Assembly: GCA_048213135.1 (NCBI GenBank)
Contig: PS015022.1
Location: 1 to 64,000, forward strand
DNA from: Reclinomonas americana ATCC 50394
Lineage: Eukaryota > Jakobida > Jakobea > Jakobida
Direction of reading: 5' to 3'
Length of the DNA stretch: 64,000 bases
Shown: in pieces, positions 50,101 through 61,050 of the stretch
Numbering within the stretch: position 1 is the first letter of the stretch
Layout: the number at the start of each line of letters is the position of its first letter
Position numbers and translations under genes: made by a program
The notes under the pieces: generated by a model
What the model saw: only the letters and a program-made list of their open reading frames with translations
Told to the model about the DNA's origin: nothing
The model's database searches: none

Positions 50101-51932
50101 GCAAGTGGGTCAATCACACGTACCACGAGCTGATTCGCTTCTTCGAGGACGCATCGTATGTGCTGGAGATCTTCGACGAAGGCTCCTCGCTCAACGACAT
50201 GCAAAAGGCCATGTCCATCCTCAACGTATTCAACTTTAAGCGCGAGCACTACCAGGCCAAGTTCCAGGCCTACCTGATGCGCATTGGCGAGAAGAAGGCA
50301 CTCGGCGTGGAGGACCACTCGGACGAGCTGCGTCGCAAGTGGAGCGAATTGGAGAAGGTTTGTTTTTCGTGTCTTCTGGGGCATGAGTTGTTGGGTGTTG
50401 ACGACTGCCGCCGACAGATGATGGGTGAGAAGTTGCCGAAACCGAGTGCGTTGGCCGACCGTGTACAACACCGTCGCGAGTACGAGGAGCAAGTGAAACA
50501 GCTCGCCGGCAACATGGAGTTCCTCGATGCGTGGGTCCTGCTCAGTGAGTCGGTGCTGGCTCCTTACAATCAGCCGCTCACGTTCTCCGAGAGGTGCGTG
50601 AATGAGAGGAGGAAAGAGAGAGAGGGAGAGACACGATTGTCAGCGCGCGTGCGTGTTATTGACTGTGCGATGTGCTGCGCAGCAAACACTGGGAGACGGT
50701 GGTGGTGTTGCTGTTGGAGCGCACAGAAGTGCTGCATGTGCGCTTTGACGAGACCGCCCAGTTGCACCGCACGCTGCAGGACCGTGCGACACGATCGCGG
50801 CGTGCGTCGACCTCCGGCATCACTGTGGAGGAGTCGCTGCATGAGTTGACGCGGCTGGATTACGGGACGGTGCACAAGCACTGGGAGGGCTTTGGACGGC
50901 GCCTGGCTTCACTGCAGGAGGAGGTGTCGATGGCTGCAGAGCAACTATTCACCTCCGACATGCAGTGTGTGCGCATCGCGCAGCACATGCTGTCGTCGCT
51001 GTACTGGATGCGCAGCATGTCGGTGGTGATGCGGCGAGAGAGCGTGGCGCTCGACTCGGTGAACGCCGTCGACTTTGTCGGACGCATGTTTACCGAGTTC
51101 ACCTCCAAGTCGGCCGACACCGAGCTGCGGTTACGCGAATTGCGCAACACAGCGGCCAACATGCAGACGGTGAGTCTGTTCCTTCCTCGTGTTTTTTGTG
51201 GACTGTTCCTCAACTTGCTGATGTACAGATGCCGCACTTGGAGCCCTTCAAGTATGCGCCGCTGGAGTTGGAGAGACTAGAGGCCATGTGGGTGGAGCTG
51301 AAGGCCTTGGCCACCAATCGCAATGCCGAGCTGCAGCACTCGCTGGAGCGCGTGCACGAGTTGTCGTCGGAATTCGGCATGGACGAGGGCACGGTGCGGC
51401 AGTACAGCGACGCATTCGACCACTTTGACCAGGACGGCAGCGGCTTCATCGACGTCAAGGAGTGCGAAGCGATTCTCGTGTCGATGGGCGAGGACGTCAC
51501 AGAGGAGCGCGCACGTGCCATCTTCAACGAGATCGACAGCAACGGCAACGGGCGTGTCGACTTCCGCGAATTCGCCGAGTACATGAGCCGGCGCTTCGAA
51601 CTGGCGCCATCCGTGAACGGCGTCACGCAAACACTCGAGCAGATCGCCGGCAGCAAGCTGCTCGGCTGGGACGCACTGGTGCGTTTTCTTTCATTTCTGA
51701 CTTGCTTTGCTTCCTTTGCCCACATGCACCCGTTACAGGAAGCGGCTGTACGCACGTTCCTGACAGAGGAGCAGCGCAAGCAGCTGCGCGCGCTGGTGCA
51801 CATAAGACAGAACAATACAATCGACACGAGAGGTACGTGTCGTCACACCAGCACGAGCACACACACCGACAGTAAGTCTCACTCACCACCGCCTCTCGCA
51901 ACACAGGCCTGGCGCTGCTGATCACCGAGTAA
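38142..51932 (+). CDS. Giant alpha-actinin/spectrin-like protein (CH-CH, spectrin-type array, EF hands)
   Basis: A 13.8-kb gene with some 35-40 introns of about 45-90 nt; the product should be near 3,800 residues. CH1 (38.1-39.0 kb): YEVWVRGWI, EDLQNGRLLARFAERLLG, NLKEVFAALQKAGY, WSLFEHFILNQIS. CH2 (39.05-39.39 kb): ALIQWLRDLVRVFP, FPESLRTGIILCYVYHRFD, RNIANALDVGARHFEVP. From 39.46 to 51.3 kb almost every exon is amphipathic helix with spaced Trp/Leu, e.g. LLDWIDKSHQRLS, FREWLHLLRQRM, as in spectrin repeats. Two complete EF hands follow (DQDGSGFIDVKE and DSNGNGRVDFRE, 51.4-51.6 kb), then a Ca-insensitive EF part ending LALLITE. Inserts at 47.8-48.0 and 48.4-48.7 kb are Ser/Gln-rich with polyQ. 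Expected to crosslink actin at the cortex under Ca2+ control. Confidence 0.85.
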
Positions 51933-52124
51933 TCTCATTGTTGTACGCTTTACTTTAAAATGAACCGAACCCTGTTATGTTTCGCGAGTACTACAGTCGA
52001 GAGCGCGCAGCACACGAACGAGGAGAGCTGACGCGAAATCGGAAAAACTAAATATGCGGACCCAATGCATGCATGACGTAGTCGCTGGACGACAAAGAGT
52101 GTTTCTCTCTTTGCGTGCCTCCCC

Positions 52125-55075
52125 ATGAGCAAGCCTTCCCCACTCACCGGTGTCAGCGGAGGCGGTCTCGCGCTTCCACCTCTGCCAGGCACGCCCAGTC
52201 GCGCCACTGCAGCAGGCGACGACGACGACTTTAACGGAGTGTCGCCTGCATCGCCTTCCTCTGCGCCCTTCCTCGCCCCACGCACCACAGTCATGGGCAG
52301 CAGTGCGCGCAGGGATGATGCAGCATCGCCTTCGTCGCCTGCAGGTGCGTCGCCTGCGTCACCTGCAAGTGCGCGTGCGAGTCGCCCGATCGCCGACATG
52401 TCGGCTCTCACGCGACGCGCGGTGGGCCATGGTGCGGCGGCTGCCAACATGAACTCGGGGGGATTCGCCGAGGTAAGAGAGAGAGAGTGTGTGTGAGTGT
52501 GAGTGTGAGTGGGAGAGCGAGATGATGATGTTGATGGTTGATCGTTGCTGTGTGTGCAGGCGCTGGCCTTGGTCGGTGATCTGGAGCGCGTGCGACTGGA
52601 GCAGCTGCATCGGCAAGGTGAGCAGGCTGCACTCTCTCTTTCTCTCTTTGCGCGTGTGTCAGGAAACTCGCTGCATGCATGTATCCTGTGTTCGACTGAG
52701 ACCATTTCTGTCGCTCATGCACAAAAGGACTGCCCATGGCCAAACGTCGTCGTTGCGTGCAGCTTGCATGCGTGTGTGTGTGTGCGATGCGCTTGTTGGT
52801 GTGTCTCACTTTGTGTTTTTCGCAGCGCACGGATGCAGTCAGTGGAAATCGCTGACGTGTGCGGAAATGTATCGTATCGCCAAGCCGTGTCTGACGGAGA
52901 CGTGTGGCTACATTCCGTATGTCGGCGAGTACTGGGGCTACTTCAACGACTGGTTCTTTGAGTTGCGTCGCTTGTGCGCGCGTGGGCGAGTCGCGTGTAG
53001 CTGTCCATTCGTCGTCTCCCACGCCACCGCCGCCACGCCAGTACCTCGATATTGACTCGTGCCTGTTTTTGGACTTGCGCAGTCGTTTCTGCACTGTGTG
53101 CTGCGATCGTTGCGTGCTGATGTGTGTGCTCTGCTGCCGGTTTGGCTCGTTGTGATGATGCTCATTTGCATGCATGTGCAGCGGAGACGCTGCTGGTCGA
53201 GTCGCGCTTCCAGGTGTCGGACGAGCAGACGCGTGGAGCCCTGTTTACCACGTTGCGCACCTGCATGCAACTTGCATCGCTTCCCTTGCCCACCAACTCA
53301 TCTCTTTGCGTGCAGTGGCGCACTCTACGTTCCCGACACGAGCTGCGCTGCGCTGACCAACATCTTCCTGTTCGGCACCGTTCGACCGTGCGTGCTCTGC
53401 TGCTGCACCGACAAGCCCGAGACGGTGCGCACAGCCTCGCAGTTCAACCTTCATATTGTCCATCACTCACTGCTGTGTGCATTCTCGTGTAGCTCGAGTA
53501 CGATGAGGTCGCCGAGTTCCGGCACGCGGCGTACGCGGAGGACGATCCACGCGGTGCGGCATTCCGCATTCGTCGTCGCACCCATTACAAGAAGGACCGC
53601 TACAAGGCAGTGTTGCGTCGCTTATTTCATCAGAGTGTGTGCCGACGCATCGTCTTCCCCCTCTGTGTCTCTTATCGACATGCGTGCAGGTCTCCGTGCT
53701 GCTGCTTGTACCGCAAGCAGTACGGACACGAGGCCACCGAGTTCCAGGTGCTGCCGCCGAAGGGCACCGACGATCAGCCTGATGGCATGCCGGTGGTGAC
53801 GGTACGTGTAACGTATCATGCGCATCTCAACTGAATTCTTTGATTCATCATGTGCGGACACAGGGCACTCTGCATCGCGGCCCGGCTCGCATCGGCGTCG
53901 ACAAGAATGGTTTCGGCGTCGGACCAATGACCTCGACCATGAGCATGTCGGGCCGAACGGGTCAGGGTACGCCGACTGTGGTGCAGACGGCCACGACGCA
54001 CCGCCTCATGAAGGGTACGTTACTGGCTGAGAGGAAGTGATGGCTATCGACAGCTTGTGAAAATGACCGCTCTGCTGCAGGTATTCTCGCTCCGACGTGC
54101 ATCTGTCTGGGAATCCACAGGCGCGTTGTGTCCTTGTGTTTGTGTGCATTTTCTCCTCTGTCAACGATTGCTCACTGTACGAGTGTTTGTAATGTGCAGT
54201 GACGTGGGCCAGACCTGCCTGGTGAGACACGCAGCGCGAGTGCACTATTGTTGCTGTTGACTCCGGACCAACTATCCTGCACTGCAGTTGAACTTCTGCC
54301 TGCAAGCCGCCGACACTGTGGACGAGTGGCGTTTCGTGCGGCGCATGTCTGGCGCCGAGCCGTCGGACACTGACGAGGAGCTTGGCGTCATGGTGAGTGT
54401 GTGCGGTGGCGAAGGGGCGTGTCGTGTGCACCACCTGTTGACCCGCATGTGTGCACAGATGATGGTGGTGGAAGAGGAGCAGGTGCTGCAGGCGAACAAG
54501 TACGTCGTTCGTCACGCTGTGGCCGACCCAGACAGTTGCGTGGGCTGTGATATACGCAGAGGCGCTTGCTGGAAGCTGCTCACCCCCCTGCGCCACCACC
54601 ACGCAGATCAAATCGTGTTCACCCGCGGCGAACTCGGACTGCAACTGACCATGTCGCCGAGGGCCACGGCGGAAGAGAAGCTGGCCATGATTGCCTCCGC
54701 TTGTTGCGTCGTGATAATCGTAGTCTTGACGTGCACGTCAGTCGGTGGCTCACTCCCGTTCCCCCACAGCGTGCCAGTGGGCAAAGATGGTTTGCTGTAC
54801 GCCGCAGCGTGCAATAATGGCATGCATGTGTTCTCACACTCACACACGCTGGTATGCAGGAGGGAGCCTTTTTGAACAGCGAGGACCACGCTCGCATCGC
54901 CCGCAAGGAGCGTCCCGTGTGGGGCAAGGCGCGCGGTCTGCTGGTGGATCTTTACCGGTTCGTACGTTTCGGTTTTCCACACCACTGTAAACGCGATGAA
55001 GTTGACGTCGTCTCCTCACGCAGTGACAACGCGGCACCGTCTGTGGTGCACCCAGCGCCGACATTCCGCGTCTAA
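52125..55075 (+). CDS. Unrecognised Cys-rich multi-exon protein
   Basis: Exon 1 (52,125-52,472) is a Ser/Pro/Ala-rich low-complexity leader. Later exons read through in frame across GT-AG introns: QWKSLTCAEMYRIAKPC with YIPYVGEYWGYFNDWFFEL, VESRFQVSDEQTRGALF, ALYVPDTSCAALTNIFLFG with RPCVLCCCTDKPET, EYDEVAEFRHAAYAEDDPRG, SPCCCLYRKQYGHEATEFQV, then a Met/Ser/Gly-rich part, LNFCLQAADTVDEWRFVRRM, and a last exon ending PSVVHPAPTFRV at 55,075. Two Cys clusters (CVLCCC and PCCC) could be palmitoylation or metal sites. No membrane helix is clear. I do not recognise the family; two adjacent genes instead of one cannot be excluded around 54.1-54.3 kb. Confidence 0.5.
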
Positions 55076-56185
55076 CAGCGACAATGCGAGAAACCAATCA
55101 GCGATCGACAGCGCGAAACAAACAAGAAGAAGAAGAAGCAATCGATAATGTATGCAATCACGTTTTGTGAAAACGCGCAATGTCGGTCAGTTCAAAATGC
55201 ATCCCGAGAATTTTCGACACGTGCCAGCAAAACCCATTTTTTTTGCGCCTCACTGGTCGCCCGTCGACGTGGCGCAGTGCATAATGTGCGCCACATGGCG
55301 GTGAAGCTGGCAAGCTGTCACGAAGACGATGCGACCGATCTGTTGTTGAGAAAAAATCGGGACACTGTCCGGCAAATCGTCTGAAAACGGACAGAAATCT
55401 TCCGTTTCACTCGCGCAGCTCCCGCTGATTGTCACCAGTGGACAGACTGGACCTCAGTTTGAAGCGGAGGAGTTGGTGAACGAGATGACATGCGGCCTGC
55501 CGCCAGCTGGCCAGCAGAACTTGAGAAACATGTGACGCACTCAACGGTCGTCCGTAACCGAAAAAAACGCGTGCCATCGTCTGTGTGTGTGAGAGAGAGT
55601 CCCTGATGCCTGTTGTTGGCGAGAAGGCTGTGGCGAGAGCCGTCACCGTCTATCTGACTGATACCCCGAAGAGCGGGTGGAAAACGATCGCAAGGCGGCG
55701 CAGCGTCAACATTTCCACGAAACGAGCGATTTCGAGATTGTCTTCGACTCAAGCACGATCTGTTGGACTGCTTTTCTTGACCCAGGTTCATTTTTTTTCG
55801 TTTTCTCGACGCAGGGGTGTGATCTTCGCGAGATGCGGATTCCGAATACACCCGTATACACCCGGTGCACAGGCACTCGTTCAGGAGCTGCGGGTCACGC
55901 AAGATTGGGTGTCAAAAATCGACCATTTTTTGGCTACTTTGGTCATCCAACGGTCATTATTTTTCTCGTCGCCTGTGCATTTTTGCTGCGCCGCTTCGCC
56001 GCCACTTTGTAGTGCAGCAAGTAGGGTACCATGATACACCCCATTACACACCCAAGAAGTGATCAGAATGGGGTGAAAAAGCGGTCGCGAGCTGAAAACC
56101 CGCGAAAAGGGTGTATTTTCCGCTACCGACACTGCGCGGGACAACTGTCATTCATCGTTCAATCCAGCAACGAAGGGAGGAAGCC
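55076..56185. other. 1.1-kb stretch without a recognisable gene
   Basis: Reading frames here are short and resemble no protein; coding-type codon use stops abruptly. The stretch is richer in A/T runs (aaaaaacgcg, ttttttttcg, attttttggc) than the neighbouring genes. A cluster of short acaccc/gggtgt words occurs at 55,810-56,115, some in inverted orientation. Its size is unusual where other intergenic gaps are 50-250 bases. It may be a degraded mobile element or a regulatory block; I see no target-site duplication or long terminal repeat. Confidence 0.4.
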
Positions 56186-58140
56186 ATGCTGACCCTTGTA
56201 TCATTGTCGCGACGTGCACTCAGCACACTGACGGTGAGAGCGAGAGAGCGAGAGAGAGTGAGAGTGAGAGGCAATGACAATCACTGCATCAGCAACGCAC
56301 ACAGTCAATCTGTCTGTGTGAGTGCGAGAGAGCGCGTTGCCTGTGCGTGTACACATAGAGAGACTGGCCTGTGTGTGTGTCTCTGGTGACAGTGAGCGCG
56401 CGATCTGAGTTGTCGACTGCTGCAACTGACGTGTTGATCTCTCTCACTCTCACGACACACAGCGACGACCAGTGACTGTGACTATGTTGCCAGGCAGTGA
56501 GGGCACTGTGGGCCCTGAGTTGACCGAGGCCGTGCAGCGAGTGTTTGCCGCCGGCGATTTCCCTATTGAGGTGCGTGATCCCTCTCTCTCTCACTGTGTG
56601 TGTGTGTCTTTACACACAACACTCATGCGCGTTTTTGGTGCTACAGTGGGACGTGCAACAGCTCAACCCCGAAGACATGCGGGATATCGGCACCGATCGG
56701 CTTCATCTGCCGGCCAACGTGCGATCGTCGATTGACCGCACGCGCGTGGTTTACAAAGGTCTCTTTTTTCTGTCTCTTCGCGCTCACACCCACGTAGGCC
56801 ACAGCGATGCTGATCCTCGCACACTCTGCTCAGGCACCTTCAACTCGTCGATCGCCAACCACCCACACAATCAGGTGGATCACGTGTTGGCCAAGGAACT
56901 CGGTCTCGTGGCGCATGTGGTACCCGTGCGATCGCCACCCGTCGACATCCCGTCCATCCCTGGACCGCGACAGTTGCGCTTTACGATTGTGCGCGAGAAC
57001 ACGGAGGACTTTTACAGTGGATTGGAACACGAAGTCGCGTTTGTTGTCGTTGTTGTTGTTGTAGTTGTTGCTCTTTTGTGACCGTGTTCACGCCTGCACA
57101 GGTCGTGCCGGGTGTGGTGGAAACGCTCAAAGTCATCACCGAGGAGAGCTCGCTGCGCATTGCACGCTTCGCCTTCAACTACGCTGTCGACAAGGGCATG
57201 GAGCGCGTCGTGTGCGTGCACAAGGCCAACATCATGTTTCGTGAATGCCAGTTGTCTCTTTTCTCTGTGCGGTTGCTGAACGCGCAACAGGAAGCTGACC
57301 GACGGACTGTTTTTGCGGTGTTGCGAGTCCGTGGCCAAGGAGTTCCCCAACATCAAGTTCTCCTCCATCATCATCGACAATTGCACAATGCAGGTGAGTT
57401 CAAGTGTGTCGTCTGCTTTGTGGTCGTCGGCTGATCCCCGCCCTCCGTGTGCGCGCAGATGGTGTCCAAGCCGGCGCAGGTGCGACACTGTATTCTTACC
57501 GTGTATATGCCGACCTGCTCCACTCACTCTGCCTCTGTAGTTCCACAACAATGTGTTTGTGACGCCCAATCTGTACGGATCTATCGTGACGGCCGTTGGT
57601 GCTGCCCTTGTCGGCGGCATGCTGGCCGGCGGTGCGTGCTGCGGAGGGGACCACTGTGGTGAAGTGCGTAGCTAATCACTCTCCTCCGCAGGCAACTACA
57701 CGGCTGCGTACGCGAATGGTGTGGCGGTTTTCGAGCAGGGCAATCGACACGCCAGCAAGCTGTCGGCTCGCAAAAACATTGCCAATCCGCTCGGCAACCT
57801 GCTCGCCGGCGCCATGATGCTGAAGCACCTGGGCATGCATGTTGCGTTTGACACGTGATGGTGATGTGCCACACACGGCTTTGTTGACACGTGTTCGTCG
57901 GTCGCAGAATGAGAACCTCCGCATCAAGCAGGCCATTACGCACGTCTTGCAAAACATGGTACGCGCGTCTTTGCCTCTTTGATCTGCTCCGCACGTGCTC
58001 ACGCGATGTAAAAAAATTAGACCCCACGAGAGCTGGGCGGCCGCGCCACACAGTCGGCGATCGTCGACGCCATGTGCGACCACGTGCGAAACAGCCGCGA
58101 CGACGCCAGCAAGATCGTGCTGCCCAACATTGCAGAGTAA
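56186..58140 (+). CDS. mitochondrial NAD-isocitrate dehydrogenase subunit, regulatory type
   Basis: Multi-exon. Exon 1 encodes a short basic, hydroxylated presequence ([16 protein letters not shown]), fitting mitochondrial import. Then [19 protein letters not shown] (nucleotide/substrate N-terminal motif), [42 protein letters not shown], and [15 protein letters not shown] with [11 protein letters not shown]. The EQGNRHASK segment, instead of the catalytic-type HGTAPD, resembles regulatory subunits (yeast IDH1, animal beta/gamma). The enzyme decarboxylates isocitrate in the TCA cycle as a heteromer with a catalytic subunit that is not in this window. Stop TAA at 58,138. Confidence 0.85.
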
Positions 58141-58296
58141 GCCCACACGCGCGCGCGATGTCCGGTTTTGCGCAATCTGAGTTGCTCTCCGCCCGCTGAG
58201 ACACAAGTGAAAAAGACGAGAGAAACACACACACAGCCGACAAAACGATGGCACTGTGCATTTGCACTGGCTGGACCGGACAGAACAGGAGGTGGA

Positions 58297-59220
58297 TCAC
58301 TCGTCATCATCGTCGGCATCTGCAGTGGCCTTCTTGCTCTCCGTCGCCGCCGGAGCCGGAGTCGGAGGCGCCTGCATGGTCATCTTGCGCTCCGTCACGC
58401 CATGATCGCCCAGCAGCGCAATAATGTCCTCAACCGACTTTCCCACCAGATCTACTCTCCCCGCGCGCGCATGAGAGCAACGCACAATGCACGAGCAGAT
58501 ATAGACACGCACCATATCGCGCCTCCTCTTGACCCTTTGCGTCAAAGATAAAGAGCTCGGGATGATCGGCAGTGAACATGATTTGCAGCCCGGAGAACTT
58601 GGTCGAGTGGCGGAACACAAACTCCTTGACACCCGGGTGCTGTCACACACACACAGAGAGAGAGGTCAGCGGAGAGGCAACAGTGAGTGCGTGTGGCGGC
58701 GAGTCACCTTTTGCAGGCACATGCCAGCGCATGACTGTGCGTGCGTGCGTGCGGAGAAACCACATTGTCATCATCATTGTTACAAGAGAAGGACGCATGT
58801 CAGAGAGACGCACCACCAAACGCGCGCGATCCTTCTGATCGCGGAACTTCATCTGCGACAGATCACTGAACGCGCGTGTGCGTGTGTGAGAGAGAGACAC
58901 ACAAGAGAGAGTGTGTGTTCAGGCATGCCACGCAACACTCCATCCACAAACTTGGGCTTTTGCGCCGGTCTCACCAGCTCCTCCAGGTCCACATCCAACT
59001 TGCCACCGCCTGCGACCTTCACTCGACTCGCAGGAGGAGGAGGAGGAGGAGGAGCAGACTTCTCCTCTTCTTCCTCTTGCACGACTTCCTCCACTGGAGG
59101 AGGCGGAGGCGGAGGAGGCGCAGACTTGGCCGCCTTCTTTGGCTTCTTGGCAGCTGACACGCACAGAGCAGTGGCCAGCACGGCGAGCACGAGGAGCACG
59201 AGGAGAACACGAGCGCGCAT
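58297..59220 (-). CDS. Sep15/SelM-like ER redox protein without selenocysteine
   Basis: Reverse strand. ATG 59,220 opens a signal peptide MRARVLLVLLVLAVLATALC, followed by a Lys/Pro/Glu-rich low-complexity stretch with two poly-Pro runs. Later exons: DLSQMKFRDQKDRARL; a 27-base exon encoding SCAGMCLQK; HPGVKEFVFRHSTKFSGLQI; HPELFIFDAKGQEEAR; DLVGKSVEDIIALLGDHGV; acidic tail ending DDDDE. The GVKEFV...FSGLQI...PELFIFD order matches the thioredoxin-like fold of Sep15 and selenoprotein M, ER oxidoreductases of protein folding. The usual C-G-U or C-G-G-U site is replaced by CAGMC, with no in-frame TGA. The tiny exon rests on splice signals only, but both phases fit. Confidence 0.7.
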
Positions 59221-59270
59221 GACTATGAGAAACGCAAACGAAATTGCAGGCGCGTGACTTACTGTGCAGA

Positions 59271-60974
59271 ATGGTGTGCGTGCCTTGTTCACACGTGTGT
59301 GTGTCATTGTGCTGTTCTCATTGTGATCAATGATAGGATGCAACGGGTGCATGGTGGGTGCGCGTGACACTGGCCACTGTGTTGCTGTTCTTTGCTGCGG
59401 GCTTCTTCACCAGCTCACTCGATGGCAGTTGCATGCGCGTGCTCACTCTCTCTGTGTGTGCGTCTTTCCCGTTCGTCGCTGAGTGATCATGGTGCGCGCA
59501 GGTCGTTCAGCGTGCACGTTTGATGCCACACACGAGGGACTTGTGCGATCGACGACATGCGCGCGAGGCGTGCAGATCTTGGAGTGGGCGATGCTCCCGG
59601 AGGCGCCGGGGGTGACCACTGTCGTGCGCATAGTAAACGAGCCGGATCGGGAGGTGATGCGCGAGCCGTCGTTTAACGGGCAGCCGGTGGTCGAGGGCGC
59701 CATGCATCGCTTGTCGCATCTGCCGTACTGCGGCGACGATGCGTGCTTGTGTCACACGTCGGTGCGGGCGAGTAGGGCGTTTACGCGCGCGGAGCTGTTG
59801 GCGTTGGGATCGGGCGCGGCGGTTCCGTGTACGTTTCCGACTCCGACGGCGTCGTCAATGCCACGTGTGTCGGGCGCGATTGTCAGTGCCGATGATCAGC
59901 AGTGCAGGTGCGATGATGAGCATCCGCGGGAGTTTCGCACGTTGCGCGTGGATGGCGGCACGTTCTCCAGTCGCCTCTCGGGCTCGCTGTATACAAATCA
60001 GTGGGCGGTGCTGGCGCCGACGTTTTACAGTCTGCCGCTTACCGTGTCGGGTCGGCCGTTGCAGGTCGATGCCGCCGTCAACATGTGCTACGGTTTCACG
60101 TCGCCGTGGCAGCACTTTGTCACCGAGGTGATGGGCCAGGTGCTGCTGTTTATGGAGTCGGAGGAGTACGCGCAGCTGAAGAATGTCGTGTGGCTGACGC
60201 CGTCGCCGGTGAGTCGCGCTCTCGCTTCGCGTTCGCTTCTACGCTGGTTCCTCACCCGTGTTCTGGCGGCAGTACGCGGAGCGCATGCTGGTGGAGCGCG
60301 TCGGCATCGCGCGCGAATTCATCGTGCAGTGCTACCAGATGCGCTACACGCGTGCGGTGCAGGCGAAGCGCATGTACGTGTTCGGCTTCTTCCCGGTGCA
60401 CACGGTGGGCGTCACCATTCCGCAGGTGACACAGCGTGCGCGCAAGTTCTTTGTGCCGGAGCCCGACCTGCCGCAGGAGGAGCGGCGGCTGGTCATTGTC
60501 AATCGACGGTGTGCGCCCGACGCCCACGATCAGCAGCATACGGTGCGCTGCATCGAGAACCACAATCGAGTGCTGCGCGAGATCACAGCCTCGGTGCGCG
60601 AATTGCCGTTTGTGCGCGTGGTGGACTTTATCGGAGCGCACTATTCGCTGGACGAGACCATCGACTTGTTCCGGCGCGCACGCGTCGTCGTCGGCCCGCA
60701 CGGTGGCGCCAACGCCAACGTGCTGTTCTGCGCCCGCAACACCACCTTCGTGGAGGTGATTAGTCCGGACTCGCCCACCGACTACGCCAACTACTACCGA
60801 CTGGCTCGCCACCTGGGCCTGGAGTACGAGGCCTACCCGGTGACCTCCAACGGAGTGCACTACACGCGCGTCGACTGGCGACCGATCACCGCCATCGTGC
60901 GTCGCGCTTTCGGCAAGGATCCATTACCGGAGCCGGAGGAGCAACCAAAGCCGCAGCAGCACGTCGCAAGGTGA
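59271..60974 (+). CDS. GT61-family (DUF563) glycosyltransferase
   Basis: Proposed exons 59,271-59,279, 59,337-59,457, 59,502-60,208 and 60,273-60,974 give about 512 residues. The first two exons supply a type II signal anchor (WWVRVTLATVLLFFAAGFF); an alternative start is ATG 59,489 without it. The catalytic part is clear: MCYGFTSPWQHFVTEVMGQV, RRLVIVNRR, FVRVVDFIGAHYSLDETI, and the family signature RRARVVVGPHGGANANVLFC, then FVEVISPDS. GT61 enzymes in the Golgi add xylose, GlcNAc or arabinose to glycans. It is divergent from the Sep15-like gene by only about 50 bases. Confidence 0.8.
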
Positions 60975-61050
60975 CACTCATCGTCGCGAGTGAATAGAAA
61001 TTCCATTAGTCGATATGATTGCTCTCGTGTTTTGATAGTGAGAGGAGACC

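Noticed and set aside
55585-56034. 149-codon frame in the empty 1.1-kb block
   Set aside because: Opens inside non-coding-looking sequence, has no domain, atypical codon use and overlapping frames of similar length on both strands.
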